DNA from: an uncultured Alphaproteobacteria bacterium
GTDB taxonomy: Bacteria; Pseudomonadota; Alphaproteobacteria; Caulobacterales; Caulobacteraceae
Assembly: GCA_937920085.1 (NCBI GenBank)
Contig: CALETE010000010.1
Location: forward strand, 111,637-175,636
Reading direction: 5' to 3'
Length of the DNA: 64,000 nt
A model generated the notes under the pieces. It made no database searches and was not told the origin of the DNA. It saw only the letters and a program-made list of their open reading frames with translations. The position numbers and the translations under genes are program-made. Below are positions 19,942 through 28,731 of the stretch, in pieces. The stretch's first letter is position 1. Each line of letters opens with the position of its first letter.

Positions 19942-19961
19942 TTGGTCTGAAGAGTCGTGCG

Positions 19962-20042
19962 CTAGATCAGCCACACACCCACAGACGCCCCGCCGAAGCG
20001 GATCGTTTTGCGGGTAATGGTTTTAAGGGTCGCGCGGGACAT
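19962..20042 (-). CDS. Candidate 26-codon leader peptide or microprotein upstream of asd
   Basis: ATG 20040-20042 opens a 26-codon frame ending in TAG at 19962. The peptide begins MSRATLKTITRKTIRF and ends GASVGVWLI. It has four Thr and three Ile codons plus five Arg/Lys, all but the last Ile in the first half. Threonine and isoleucine are end products of the Asd pathway, so an attenuation-type leader is conceivable, but there is no U-run terminator. No good ribosome binding site is visible. It lies in the 318-bp stretch between asd and the GPH symporter, otherwise gene-free. Confidence 0.3.
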   Translation of the reverse strand: MSRATLKTITRKTIRFGGASVGVWLI

Positions 20043-20144
20043 GGCGGCGGTCTCTAAGGGAATTGCCCTGGGATGTAAACGTCCGGAATGGCTCAACAAG
20101 GCCCCTTGTGTTTCGGTGCAGCGACCAGCAAGGTTCCCCTTCAA

Positions 20145-20162
20145 TCGAAGCTGAGACTTCGA
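20145..20162. promoter_or_regulatory. Inverted repeat TCGAAG-N6-CTTCGA upstream of the GPH symporter
   Basis: Two perfect 6-bp inverse half-sites (20145-20150 and 20157-20162) lie 31 bp before the symporter's ATG. The position suits an operator for a transcription factor. No regulator gene is adjacent and the site may be chance. Confidence 0.25.
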
Positions 20163-20193
20163 CAGAAATTAGAGCGACACCCTAGGGGGACGA

Positions 20194-21651
20194 ATGACTA
20201 CGGTCGAAGCTGCGAGCACCGGGCCTAAACTTTCATTTTGGACCAAGGCGTCCTACGGATTTGGTGCCGTCGCTGTTGGCGTCCGCGACAATGGCTTAGC
20301 CTATTTTCTGCTGTTGTTTTACAGCCAAGTCATGGGTCTGGATGCCCGACTGGCAGGTCTGGCCCTGACCATGGGCTTGGTGATTGACGCCTTCCTCGAC
20401 CCGATCATTGGCTATGTCTCAGACAATTTCCGGTCAAAATGGGGCCGCCGCCACCCCTTCATCTATGCCTCGATCGTTCCCATCGCTCTGGTCTATTTCC
20501 TGATCTGGAGCCCGCCGACCGGGCTTAGCCAGTCAGGCCTCTTCTGGTGGCTATTATGCACAATGGGGGCGATCCGACTGTTCTATTCAGTGTTCGAGAT
20601 CCCGTTCGCGGCCCTCGCACCTGAGCTGACCAAGGATTATGACGAGCGCACTGTCCTGCAGTCCTTCACCCTGTTTTTTGCCTGGTTCGTCGGCAACTTC
20701 ATGTCGGTGTTCAACTTCTGGCTATTTAGCCTGTTTGCCACCGCCACCATCAAGGATGGCCGGTTCAATCCAGCCGCCTACCATGTCTATGGCCTGCTCG
20801 CCTCGGCCATCATGTTTGTGGCCATCACCGTGACCGCCGTGGGTACCCACAGGCACATTCCCAATCTCAGCCAACCGCCAGCTCCGGAAAAGAAGTCTCT
20901 GGGTGAGATTTTCCGGGAAATTTACGAGACCCTGGTGGACAAGTCTTTCTTCTCGCTTTTCCTTTCGACCCTGTTTGGATCGATTGCCAGTGGTCTGGCG
21001 GCGGCCATGGCCTTCATCAATTATACCTATTTCTGGGCCTTCACGAGCGCCCAGAGCGGCCTGATGGTCACCGGCGTCTTTGCCTCCGCCTTCATTGGCG
21101 CTGGCTTGGCACCTTTCATTTCCAAGACCATCGGCAAGAAGCGTGGCGCGATCATAATTGGTCTGATCGCCTTCCTGGGTTCGCCCTCGCTCATGGTCCT
21201 GAGGCTGTTTCACCTGTTACCGCCGAACGGATCACCGGTTCTCTTCTGGACCTATTATGTGGTCAACGTTTTCGATGTCGGCTTGATCATCTGCTACCAG
21301 ACCCTGGTCCCAGCCATGATGGCGGACTTGGTCGAACACGCTGAGGTCAAGACGGGCCGACGCTCAGAAGGCGTGTTCTATGCCGCAGCAGGCTTCATCC
21401 GCAAGTTGGTGGCTGGCAGCGGTGTGCTTCTGGCAGGCTTCATCATGGCCGCGGCCGGACTGCAAAAAGGGGCAAACCCGATGAGCGTCTCGCCTGAGAC
21501 CATCTGGAAACTGGGGGCCTATTACGCCCCGACCATCGTCGGTCTTTGGATGCTGATGCTGCTGGTCCTCTCGACCTACAATATCAGCCGCGAAGGCCAC
21601 GAGGAGAACCTCCGAACCATCGCCAAGAACAAGGCCGGTAACGAAGCCTAG
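20194..21651 (+). CDS. GPH-family MFS symporter
   Basis: The 485-residue protein has about twelve membrane segments. The family landmark is DAFLDPIIGYVSDNFRSKWGRRHPFIY after the second helix, the glycoside-pentoside-hexuronide:cation symporter form of the MFS motif. Members carry sugars, glycosides or related solutes with sodium or protons. No sugar gene is near, so the substrate is unknown. GGGGGACGA precedes the ATG. The stop overlaps the stop of the convergent acyl-CoA dehydrogenase gene (21648-21651). Confidence 0.88.
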   Translation: MTTVEAASTGPKLSFWTKASYGFGAVAVGVRDNGLAYFLLLFYSQVMGLDARLAGLALTMGLVIDAFLDPIIGYVSDNFRSKWGRRHPFIYASIVPIALVYFLIWSPPTGLSQSGLFWWLLCTMGAIRLFYSVFEIPFAALAPELTKDYDERTVLQSFTLFFAWFVGNFMSVFNFWLFSLFATATIKDGRFNPAAYHVYGLLASAIMFVAITVTAVGTHRHIPNLSQPPAPEKKSLGEIFREIYETLVDKSFFSLFLSTLFGSIASGLAAAMAFINYTYFWAFTSAQSGLMVTGVFASAFIGAGLAPFISKTIGKKRGAIIIGLIAFLGSPSLMVLRLFHLLPPNGSPVLFWTYYVVNVFDVGLIICYQTLVPAMMADLVEHAEVKTGRRSEGVFYAAAGFIRKLVAGSGVLLAGFIMAAAGLQKGANPMSVSPETIWKLGAYYAPTIVGLWMLMLLVLSTYNISREGHEENLRTIAKNKAGNEA

Positions 21652-22730
21652 CGGGTGAAACCTTGCAGGCGGGCCGCATCCTCGCGGACCGTCTGAGGTC
21701 CCCCAAGAATCTGGCGATCAAAGCCGATCCGCTTGAACCAATAGTGGAGGCCCACCAAATCAGTGAAGCCCATGCCGCCGTGCACTTCGGTGGATCGCCG
21801 TGCGACGAAGGTTCCCACCTCCGAAAGGTGTGCCTTGGCATGACAGGCGGTAACCGATGCTTCCGCAGGCAGGGCGTCGAGGGCATAGGCCGCATACCAG
21901 ACCATGGCCCGGCAAGGCTCCAAGGCCGCGACCATTTCGGCGCACATGTGCTTGACCGCCTGGAAGGTGGCGATGGCCCGCTCGAATTGCTTGCGCTCCT
22001 TGGAATAGGCGACCGCTTGATCGAGCATGTCTTGGGCTGCACCCAAAATGTCGGCAGCGAACATGACGCGGCCAACATCGATCAGGTCTCGCAACACGGC
22101 GGGGTTGCTTGCCGCCAGGACTTCGGTGCTTACCCCATCAAAGGTCACTTCCCCGGTCGGCCGGGTTCCATCTATGGTCTTCAGCGAGGTCCGGGTTAGC
22201 CCTGGCGCATCGGCCGCTACCAGATGCAGGCCCCCATCACCATCGGCCACGATGAAGATGTCGGCTTCGAAGTCGATGACAAATAGGGCCGTCCCAAAAA
22301 GCTTCCCGTCCTTAAGTCTAACCCCAGCGTCGCTGCGGGCCCCGGTCACTTCAGAGATCGCCACACCGGCCACAAGGTCACCGGCGGCCAGCTTGGGCAG
22401 CCATTCCGTCTTTTGCGCCTCACTACCGGCACGCATGAGGGCTAGGGGCGCCAGGACCGCCGTCCCCACATAGGGCGCTGGGGTCACAAATCGACCGAGG
22501 GCTTCAGACACAACGGCGGCATCGAGGAAGGACAAGCCGACGCCCCCGAAGGCCTCAGGAATGATCAGTCCCATGACACCCAGGCCTGCGAGGCCTTCGA
22601 GCACGTCGTGGGCGCGGGTCTCACCCTCGCCAATAAATTTGCGTGTGCGAGCTAAGCCGCCTTGGTCAGCCAGAAACCGCTCAACTGAGGCCTGGAGCAT
22701 GACCTGTTCTTGGGAAAGTCCAAATTCCAT
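21648..22730 (-). CDS. Acyl-CoA dehydrogenase, shorter subunit of an adjacent pair
   Basis: This 360-residue flavoprotein belongs to the acyl-CoA dehydrogenase family: an N-terminal helical domain, a middle beta domain, and a C-terminal helical domain with RKQFERAIATFQAVKHMCAEM and STEVHGGMGFT. It starts 11 bp after the stop of a second acyl-CoA dehydrogenase. Such small-plus-larger pairs occur as alpha2-beta2 enzymes in steroid and related side-chain breakdown, where one subunit can lack its own active site. Whether that holds here needs comparison of the catalytic glutamate positions. The nearby thiolase and dienoyl reductase fit acyl-CoA catabolism. Confidence 0.9.
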   Translation of the reverse strand: MEFGLSQEQVMLQASVERFLADQGGLARTRKFIGEGETRAHDVLEGLAGLGVMGLIIPEAFGGVGLSFLDAAVVSEALGRFVTPAPYVGTAVLAPLALMRAGSEAQKTEWLPKLAAGDLVAGVAISEVTGARSDAGVRLKDGKLFGTALFVIDFEADIFIVADGDGGLHLVAADAPGLTRTSLKTIDGTRPTGEVTFDGVSTEVLAASNPAVLRDLIDVGRVMFAADILGAAQDMLDQAVAYSKERKQFERAIATFQAVKHMCAEMVAALEPCRAMVWYAAYALDALPAEASVTACHAKAHLSEVGTFVARRSTEVHGGMGFTDLVGLHYWFKRIGFDRQILGGPQTVREDAARLQGFTR

Positions 22731-22741
22731 GGGCAGGGTCC

Positions 22742-23920
22742 TCAGGCCGAGGCCAGCTTGGATTCCCGGGGCATGCCCAGGCCGCGCTCGGCAATAATAT
22801 TCTTCTGTATCTGTGATGTCCCGCCGCCAATGATCAGGCCTAGGAAATACATATAATCTCTCTGCCAGCTGCCGTGGCCGCGCAGGCGTGGGGTGTCGCC
22901 ATAGAGCAGGCCGAGCTCGCCAAGGACGTCGATGGCCAGGGCCTCCAACTCATGACGAAGTTCGGTTCCTTGCAGCTTGACCACCATGGCAGCTACACCA
23001 GGGTTTTGCTTGTTCACGGCTGAGGACAGTAGGCGCAGATCGTTACAGCGCATGGCTAAAACCCGCCCTTGGATTTGCATAAGCCGATCACGATAGATCG
23101 GATTATCCATGACCGGACGGCCATCCAGGGTTTCGGTCGCCATCATGTCTGCCAAGGCGTTGACCCGGCTGAGCATGGTATTGGGGTCTGCAAGGGAGCC
23201 GCGCTCATGGCGCAGAATGGAGTTGGCGACCTGCCAGCCCTGCCCCCGCTTGCCGACAATCTGATCCTTCGGGACCCGAACATCAGTGAAGAAAACTTCA
23301 TTGAAATTGGCCGCGCCGGTCATATCCACCAGAGGGCGGATTTCAATGCCGGGGGTGTCCATGGAAAACAGCAGGAAGCTGATGCCCTCATGCTTGGCGG
23401 CCTCAGGCTCGGTGCGCACCAAGCAGAACATCCAATGGGCCAGATGGGCCGTGCTGGTCCAGATTTTCTGGCCGTTGATCACCCACTCATCGCCGACCAG
23501 TTCGCCCTTGGTGGCGAGGCTGGCCAGGTCGCTGCCGGCGTTAGGCTCGGAATAGCCCTGGCACCACAGCATTTCGCCGCGCAGGGTCGGGCCGATGAAC
23601 TGGGTCTTTTGCTCTTCAGTGCCCATTTCTAAGAGGGTGGGAACCAGCATAGAGATGCCCTGCCCGCCCATGCCTGGGGAGATTTGAGCCTTGGCAAACT
23701 CCTCGGCAATAATCCGAGACTTTAGGATGTCAGGCTCCGCACCATAGCCACCATAGGCCTTAGGAATGGTCCGAGCCGCATAGCCCTTCTCGATGAGCAG
23801 GGCCTGCCAAGCCAGGGGGCTGGGCCCGCCAGGACGCGGGGCAAGATGTTTATTGGCCTCAATAAAGGTCACGGTCTCGCGCCGGAAAGCTTCGTGCTCT
23901 GGACTATAGGACAGGTCCAT
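22742..23920 (-). CDS. Acyl-CoA dehydrogenase, longer subunit of an adjacent pair
   Basis: The 392-residue protein has the family's FAD-contact stretch WCQGYSEPNAGSDLASLATK and the beta-domain segment VINGQKIWTSTAHLAHWMFC. The C-terminal part ends in GGGTSQIQKNIIAERGLGMP, where IGGGTSQIQ-type sequence is the usual FAD-binding end. It is the first gene of a two-gene leftward unit with the 360-residue dehydrogenase. The 167-bp region upstream, toward dipM, is AT-richer than its surroundings and probably holds the promoter. The substrate is unknown; no steroid-ring genes are present. Confidence 0.92.
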   Translation of the reverse strand: MDLSYSPEHEAFRRETVTFIEANKHLAPRPGGPSPLAWQALLIEKGYAARTIPKAYGGYGAEPDILKSRIIAEEFAKAQISPGMGGQGISMLVPTLLEMGTEEQKTQFIGPTLRGEMLWCQGYSEPNAGSDLASLATKGELVGDEWVINGQKIWTSTAHLAHWMFCLVRTEPEAAKHEGISFLLFSMDTPGIEIRPLVDMTGAANFNEVFFTDVRVPKDQIVGKRGQGWQVANSILRHERGSLADPNTMLSRVNALADMMATETLDGRPVMDNPIYRDRLMQIQGRVLAMRCNDLRLLSSAVNKQNPGVAAMVVKLQGTELRHELEALAIDVLGELGLLYGDTPRLRGHGSWQRDYMYFLGLIIGGGTSQIQKNIIAERGLGMPRESKLASA

Positions 23921-24087
23921 GCGTTTTCCCTTTGTCTAGAGAGTGTTCCGAAATCGCCCACAGCCCATCGGACCAACTCCACCCTAACCCGCTGAATTAG
24001 AGCCCTTTTTACCCGTTTTGATAATTGCGTCGAATACAAAAAGGCTTCGGGCGACGTCGTATTTTTCAGGACCTATCAGGCGACTTG

Positions 24088-25842
24088 CTACTTGCCCAGC
24101 ACCAGTTCGGGATTGACTGGCCGCGCACGCTCGGTTGGGACCGGCGCATAACGGACCTCAAAATGCAGCTGGACCTCAGATACGCCGCCTGTATCGCCGG
24201 CAAGACCCAATTGTTGTCCCTGCACGACCTTTTGCTGCATCTTCACGTCAATACGCGCCAGATGGCCATAAGCCGTCACCCAGCCATCCGTATGCTTGAC
24301 GAGGATCAGATTACCAAAGCCTGGAACCTGATCACCCGCATAGACCACATCGCCGGCCGCGGCGGCACGGATCATGTCCCCCGCATGGGCGCGGATATTG
24401 ATACCGTCATTGCGTTGCCCGGTACCCTTGGGGCCAAAATCTGAGATCAACTCGCCCTTCAACGGCCAGGCAAAACGCCCCCGGCCGAGGGCCGAAACCT
24501 GGGCATCTGTCAGTGGCGTTGAAACCGTTGGCGGAATGGATGACGGATAGGTCGGCCTCGGCGTCACCGGCGGCGGTGTGTAAGGCCTTGGGGTAATCAC
24601 CGGTGCCGCTGGACGTTCGTAAGTCGGCGATGTCTTGGTCTCAGGCGGTGCTACTGGGCTATTTCGGATGGTTTCACGCACTGGGCCACGATCTCGGATC
24701 GTATCTGGCAGGGTTAGACGCTTGCCCGGCCGCACAGTCTTTCCGTTGAGTGCAACAAGGGCCTTAGGCGTCGTGGAAAACCGCTTAGCGATGAGCGCCA
24801 AGGTATCGCCTTCCACAGGCACATAGGCCTTGAGGGTTTGCGGCGGTCCCTTGAGCACCTTGCCCGGACGCAGGACGTAGGGGGCTTCAAGATTATTGAG
24901 GTCGGCAAATTCTTTGCGGGTCATGCCCATGCCATGGGCAATGGAATCGACAGCATCCCCCCTGCGCACGGTGTAGCGGATCGGCTTACCTGTGAATTCC
25001 ACGACCTTCCCGGTCACGCTGACCTTGGTGGTTGTCGTCGGACGCGCCACTGGCTCTGCAGCTTGATCGGCCTCAACAGGGACAGGCTTGGTGACAGCCG
25101 TGGGATGCGAGGTCGGTTTCAGGGCCGGTGCCGGTGCTGGCATTGCATCCGAATTGCCGTCGTCAGCTTGGTCGCCGGCGACCGTGACCTGAATGCGGGT
25201 CGGCCCCTTATCTTTATACCCCGAGGGCAGGATCAACTTCTGGCCAGACTTCAGCGCTTGGCTGGTTGAAAAATCATTGGCTTCGGCCAGCGCCTTGGCG
25301 GTCACCGAGAAACGACGGGCCACCGCATAAAGGGTGTCACCTTGCCCAACCACATAGGCCTTGGCCGTGCTCTTTGGCCCCTTAATTTTATCGCCTGGAT
25401 GCAGCCTGTAGGGAGACTTCAGCTTGTTCTGTTTGGCGATATCCAGAGGGTCCATGTCCCAGTCACGACCAATGGCCGCAAGGGTATCACCCTTCTTTAC
25501 CACATGAACCTTTGCCGGGCCCTCAGCTGACACAACCCGACCTGCAATTGTCGTCTTAGTTTCGGTGCGCGATGCAGCCGCTGGCTTAGGTTTCTCCCGA
25601 GGCACAGCAGCTTCAGCCAGGACCCGTGCCTCTACACCCTCAGGTGCTGGAGTCGCAGGCATGGCCGGGGTTTCCCGGATACTTTCGTCAGGCTCCGCTG
25701 TGGCCGTCGGCTTCTCCTCGTCCGCCCCCTTGGGCAAGGCGATTGGAAAGTTCGGCTTGGGCATCTGCGCCCAGGCAAGGCTGGTGGTCAGTGCGCTCGC
25801 CGTTGCAAGGACAAGGGCGGTTCGGGAAATAAAATGCGTCAT
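24088..25842 (-). CDS. dipM: DipM-like LysM/LytM (degenerate M23) division regulator
   Basis: This 584-residue exported protein has a signal peptide (cleavage about residue 26), two tandem pairs of LysM peptidoglycan-binding domains (about 112-154, 161-205, 288-330, 338-378), a proline-rich linker (395-445) and a C-terminal LytM domain (455-565). The metallopeptidase site is broken: N478 and N482 replace the zinc His and Asp, and Q558 replaces the first His of HxH; H526 and H560 remain. This matches Caulobacter DipM, reported to activate autolysins rather than cut peptidoglycan itself. The start ATG 25840-25842 has GGAGCGG upstream. pcm, surE and serS lie upstream on the same strand. Confidence 0.9.
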   Translation of the reverse strand: MTHFISRTALVLATASALTTSLAWAQMPKPNFPIALPKGADEEKPTATAEPDESIRETPAMPATPAPEGVEARVLAEAAVPREKPKPAAASRTETKTTIAGRVVSAEGPAKVHVVKKGDTLAAIGRDWDMDPLDIAKQNKLKSPYRLHPGDKIKGPKSTAKAYVVGQGDTLYAVARRFSVTAKALAEANDFSTSQALKSGQKLILPSGYKDKGPTRIQVTVAGDQADDGNSDAMPAPAPALKPTSHPTAVTKPVPVEADQAAEPVARPTTTTKVSVTGKVVEFTGKPIRYTVRRGDAVDSIAHGMGMTRKEFADLNNLEAPYVLRPGKVLKGPPQTLKAYVPVEGDTLALIAKRFSTTPKALVALNGKTVRPGKRLTLPDTIRDRGPVRETIRNSPVAPPETKTSPTYERPAAPVITPRPYTPPPVTPRPTYPSSIPPTVSTPLTDAQVSALGRGRFAWPLKGELISDFGPKGTGQRNDGINIRAHAGDMIRAAAAGDVVYAGDQVPGFGNLILVKHTDGWVTAYGHLARIDVKMQQKVVQGQQLGLAGDTGGVSEVQLHFEVRYAPVPTERARPVNPELVLGK

Positions 25843-25942
25843 CGCCGCTCCGGCAGCAGTTTCGGAATCAGTCGTGGCGTTGCGGTTAACCAATGATGAA
25901 ATTTAGCATCTTGGCCAACCCACAAGTTTGTAATCTTGAGGC

Positions 25943-26608
25943 TCAAGTTTCCTTCGCCACGCCGTCCAACAAAGGCACAAAACGGACTTCGGTCATAGAC
26001 TCGACCACGAATCCGCCGTGCCCGTCGGCAGTATAGCGCTTTAAAACCTGCACGGGGCCCTTACCGATTGGCGCAACGAGTATGCCATTCGGCTTGAGCT
26101 GGGCGAGCAAGGCCTCTGGCTCATCTGACGCTGCGGCTGTGACCATAATACGGTCAAATGGAGCCTGTTCGGGCCAACCCAGTCCGCCATCGCCAAATTT
26201 TGTGATGATATTGGTCAGTTCAAGCTGCTTGAAGCGCAGCTCAGCCGCCTTCATGAGCGTGCGATAGCGCTCGATCGTATAGACGAGGCGCGAAAGTTTG
26301 CTGAGGATCGTGGTCTGGTAACCGGACCCAGTGCCGATTTCCAACACCCGCGCCCGGGGCTCCAGACGCAGTGCCTGGGTCATCAGTCCCACAATAAACG
26401 GTTGGCTGATTGTCTGACCACAGGCGATGGGCAGGGCTGAGTTTTCCCAGACCCGATCCTGGAAGAGATCTGGGGTAAAGATTTCCCGCGGGGTCGACTT
26501 AATGGCCCGTAAGACAGCAGCGTCGGTCACGCCTTGGGCTTGCAGACTCGCAATCAGTGTCGTGAGGCGATGAGGTACCTCTTCAGAGCGTGAGACTTGA
26601 TCGGTCAT
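25943..26608 (-). CDS. pcm: Protein-L-isoaspartate O-methyltransferase
   Basis: Pcm methylates isoaspartyl residues in aged proteins using S-adenosylmethionine, starting their repair. The 221-residue protein has the conserved SQPFIVGLMTQAL and the SAM-binding motif VLEIGTGSGYQTTILSKL. Its ATG lies one base after the surE stop, so the two are translationally coupled. Pairing with surE is widespread and linked to stationary-phase survival. The 100 bp downstream before dipM hold no clear terminator. Confidence 0.95.
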   Translation of the reverse strand: MTDQVSRSEEVPHRLTTLIASLQAQGVTDAAVLRAIKSTPREIFTPDLFQDRVWENSALPIACGQTISQPFIVGLMTQALRLEPRARVLEIGTGSGYQTTILSKLSRLVYTIERYRTLMKAAELRFKQLELTNIITKFGDGGLGWPEQAPFDRIMVTAAASDEPEALLAQLKPNGILVAPIGKGPVQVLKRYTADGHGGFVVESMTEVRFVPLLDGVAKET

Positions 26609-26609
26609 C

Positions 26610-27401
26610 TCATCCCCTCGGCGGCGCGCCGCCCAGGACCGACCGCATGGTGTTGACTGTGGCCAAGTGGGTCAGATCAATGTGCAGAGGCGTGACCGAT
26701 ATCTTCCCATCATAAATGGCGGCAAGGTCGGTTCCGGGGGCTGGTCTAGATTTTTCCGGGCGATAGCCCATCCAGTAATAAGCATTGCCGCGGGTATCTG
26801 TGCGCTTCTCAGCCCTGCGGACCTGCACATCGCGGAAGGTCTGGCGGGTCACTTCAACCTCTGTGATCGCCTCAATGGCGCGGGAGGGGAAGTTTACATT
26901 CATGACCACGTCTTTTGGCCAGCCGATTGCCACCAGTCGCCGAACCAGACCCGGGCCGAAATGTTCTGCTGGCGCATACAGGGGTGCCGTCGACATCTCC
27001 TGACCGGAAATGGGCCAACTCATCTGCGACAGGGCAATAGAGGGTATGCCAAGCGCCATGCCCTCAATGGCCCCTGCGACCGTTCCAGACATGGTGACAT
27101 CTTCCGCCAGATTGGCCCCACGATTGACGCCGGACAGAACAAGATCAGGGCGCAGGCCACCCATAAGTTCTGTGACCGCCATCATGACGCAATCGGTTGG
27201 CGTGCCTGTGGTCGAAAATCGTCGATCAGACATTTGGCGCACCCGGATAGGCTCATCCAATGTCAGGGATCGGCTGGCCCCGGATTGCTCGTATTCTGGG
27301 GCGCAGACCCAAATATCATCCGAAAGAACTCTGGCGATCCGCTCAAGCGCCTCAAGGCCCTCGGCATGGATCCCGTCATCATTGGTCAGAAGGATTCTCA
27401 C
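26610..27401 (-). CDS. surE: 5'/3'-nucleotidase SurE
   Basis: SurE hydrolyses nucleoside monophosphates. The 263-residue protein has the metal-site signature MRILLTNDDGIHAEGL with D8 and D9, a later S40 in EYEQSGASRS, and the asparagine motif SGVNRGAN (about 90-97). It begins with GTG at 27401, overlapping the serS stop in a 4-nt GTGA junction, with GAAGG just upstream. It is followed by pcm after one base. Confidence 0.96.
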   Translation of the reverse strand: MRILLTNDDGIHAEGLEALERIARVLSDDIWVCAPEYEQSGASRSLTLDEPIRVRQMSDRRFSTTGTPTDCVMMAVTELMGGLRPDLVLSGVNRGANLAEDVTMSGTVAGAIEGMALGIPSIALSQMSWPISGQEMSTAPLYAPAEHFGPGLVRRLVAIGWPKDVVMNVNFPSRAIEAITEVEVTRQTFRDVQVRRAEKRTDTRGNAYYWMGYRPEKSRPAPGTDLAAIYDGKISVTPLHIDLTHLATVNTMRSVLGGAPPRG

Positions 27402-28678
27402 CCTTCACCGCCGATATGCGTCAGACCTGGAAGGTAACGATGCAAGGCCTGAGGAATTGCGATCCGGCCACTTTCGTCCTGATAGTTTTCCATGATGGCC
27501 ACGAGGGTGCGGCCGACGGCGAGCCCAGATCCGTTCAGGGTATGCACAAAGCGTGTGCCCTTCTCCCCGGCCTTCTTGGTTCGAGCATCCATCCGCCGCG
27601 CCTGGAAATCTCCGCAGTTCGAACACGAGCTGATCTCGCGATATTGGCCCTGCGAGGGGATCCAGACCTCTAGGTCATAGGTGCGACGTGCCCCGAAACC
27701 CATATCGCCCGTGCAGAGAAGCATGGTGCGGAACGGCAGTTCCAGGGCCTTAAGAACCGACTCGGCGCAGGAAACCATGCGCTCATGCTCGGCATCACTT
27801 TGGTCTGGGGTCGTGATGGAGACGAGCTCAACCTTGTAAAACTGGTGCTGACGGATCATGCCCCGGGTATCCCGTCCTGAGGCCCCAGCCTCGGAGCGAA
27901 AACACGGGGTAAGCGCCGTGACCCGCAGGGGTAGCTCCTCTTCAGCGACGATTTGCCCCATGACCAAGCTGGTCAGAGGAACTTCCGCCGTGGGGATCAG
28001 CCAGCGCCCATCCGTGGTCTTAAAAAGGTCGTCGGCGAACTTAGGCAGCTTGTCGGTTCCGTAGGCCGCGGCGTCATTCACCAGAAGAGGGGGGGAAACC
28101 TCCAGATAGCCGTTCTGCTGGGTTTGCAAGTCGAGCATGAACTGGCCAAGGGCCCGCTCCAAGCGCGCCAGCTGGCCCTTAATGACCGTAAAACGGGCAC
28201 CGCTCATCCGCGCAGCCGCTTCGAAATCCAACATGCCTAGGCCTTCGCCCAATTCTACGTGGTCCTTTGGGCTCGCCACATGATTGGGCTCGCCCCAGCG
28301 GCGCACCTCGACATTTCCATGCTCGTCAGCACCCTGTGGAACATCCGCAGCAGGGATGTTTGGTAAGGATGCCAGAAGGTCCTGGAGGTCTAAGCTAAAG
28401 CCACGCTCTGCCTCGCCCTGGGCGACAAGATCCGACTTCAAAGCTTCAACATTGGCCATCAATTGGCTGGCTAGGGCCTCGTCCTTTTGGGCCTTGGCCA
28501 GACCGACGCGTTTCGAGAGGTCGTTGCGCTTTGACTGGGTGGTTTCCGCCGCCAGCTTGGCCGCACGGACCTTACCATCAAGATCAAGTGCCTGAGCCGC
28601 CGCCCCGGATCGCCCCTTCGCAGCCCAGGCCTTCTCGTAGAGCTCGGGTGTTTCGCGAAGGGCTCGAATATCGTGCAT
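27398..28678 (-). CDS. serS: Seryl-tRNA synthetase
   Basis: This class II synthetase charges tRNA-Ser (and tRNA-Sec where present). The 426-residue product has an N-terminal coiled-coil arm (about 30-105, charged heptad-like sequence), class II motif 2 in CFRSEAGASGRDTRGMIR, and motif 3 in GSGLAVGRTLVAIMENYQ. Length is normal. It is upstream of surE-pcm-dipM with a 4-nt overlap into surE, and 53 bp downstream of tatC. Confidence 0.98.
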   Translation of the reverse strand: MHDIRALRETPELYEKAWAAKGRSGAAAQALDLDGKVRAAKLAAETTQSKRNDLSKRVGLAKAQKDEALASQLMANVEALKSDLVAQGEAERGFSLDLQDLLASLPNIPAADVPQGADEHGNVEVRRWGEPNHVASPKDHVELGEGLGMLDFEAAARMSGARFTVIKGQLARLERALGQFMLDLQTQQNGYLEVSPPLLVNDAAAYGTDKLPKFADDLFKTTDGRWLIPTAEVPLTSLVMGQIVAEEELPLRVTALTPCFRSEAGASGRDTRGMIRQHQFYKVELVSITTPDQSDAEHERMVSCAESVLKALELPFRTMLLCTGDMGFGARRTYDLEVWIPSQGQYREISSCSNCGDFQARRMDARTKKAGEKGTRFVHTLNGSGLAVGRTLVAIMENYQDESGRIAIPQALHRYLPGLTHIGGEG

Positions 28679-28731
28679 TGGGGGCCGCCGTTAACAATTG
28701 GCCCCTGTCTAGTCCGCGTCGCGTAAGGCGC

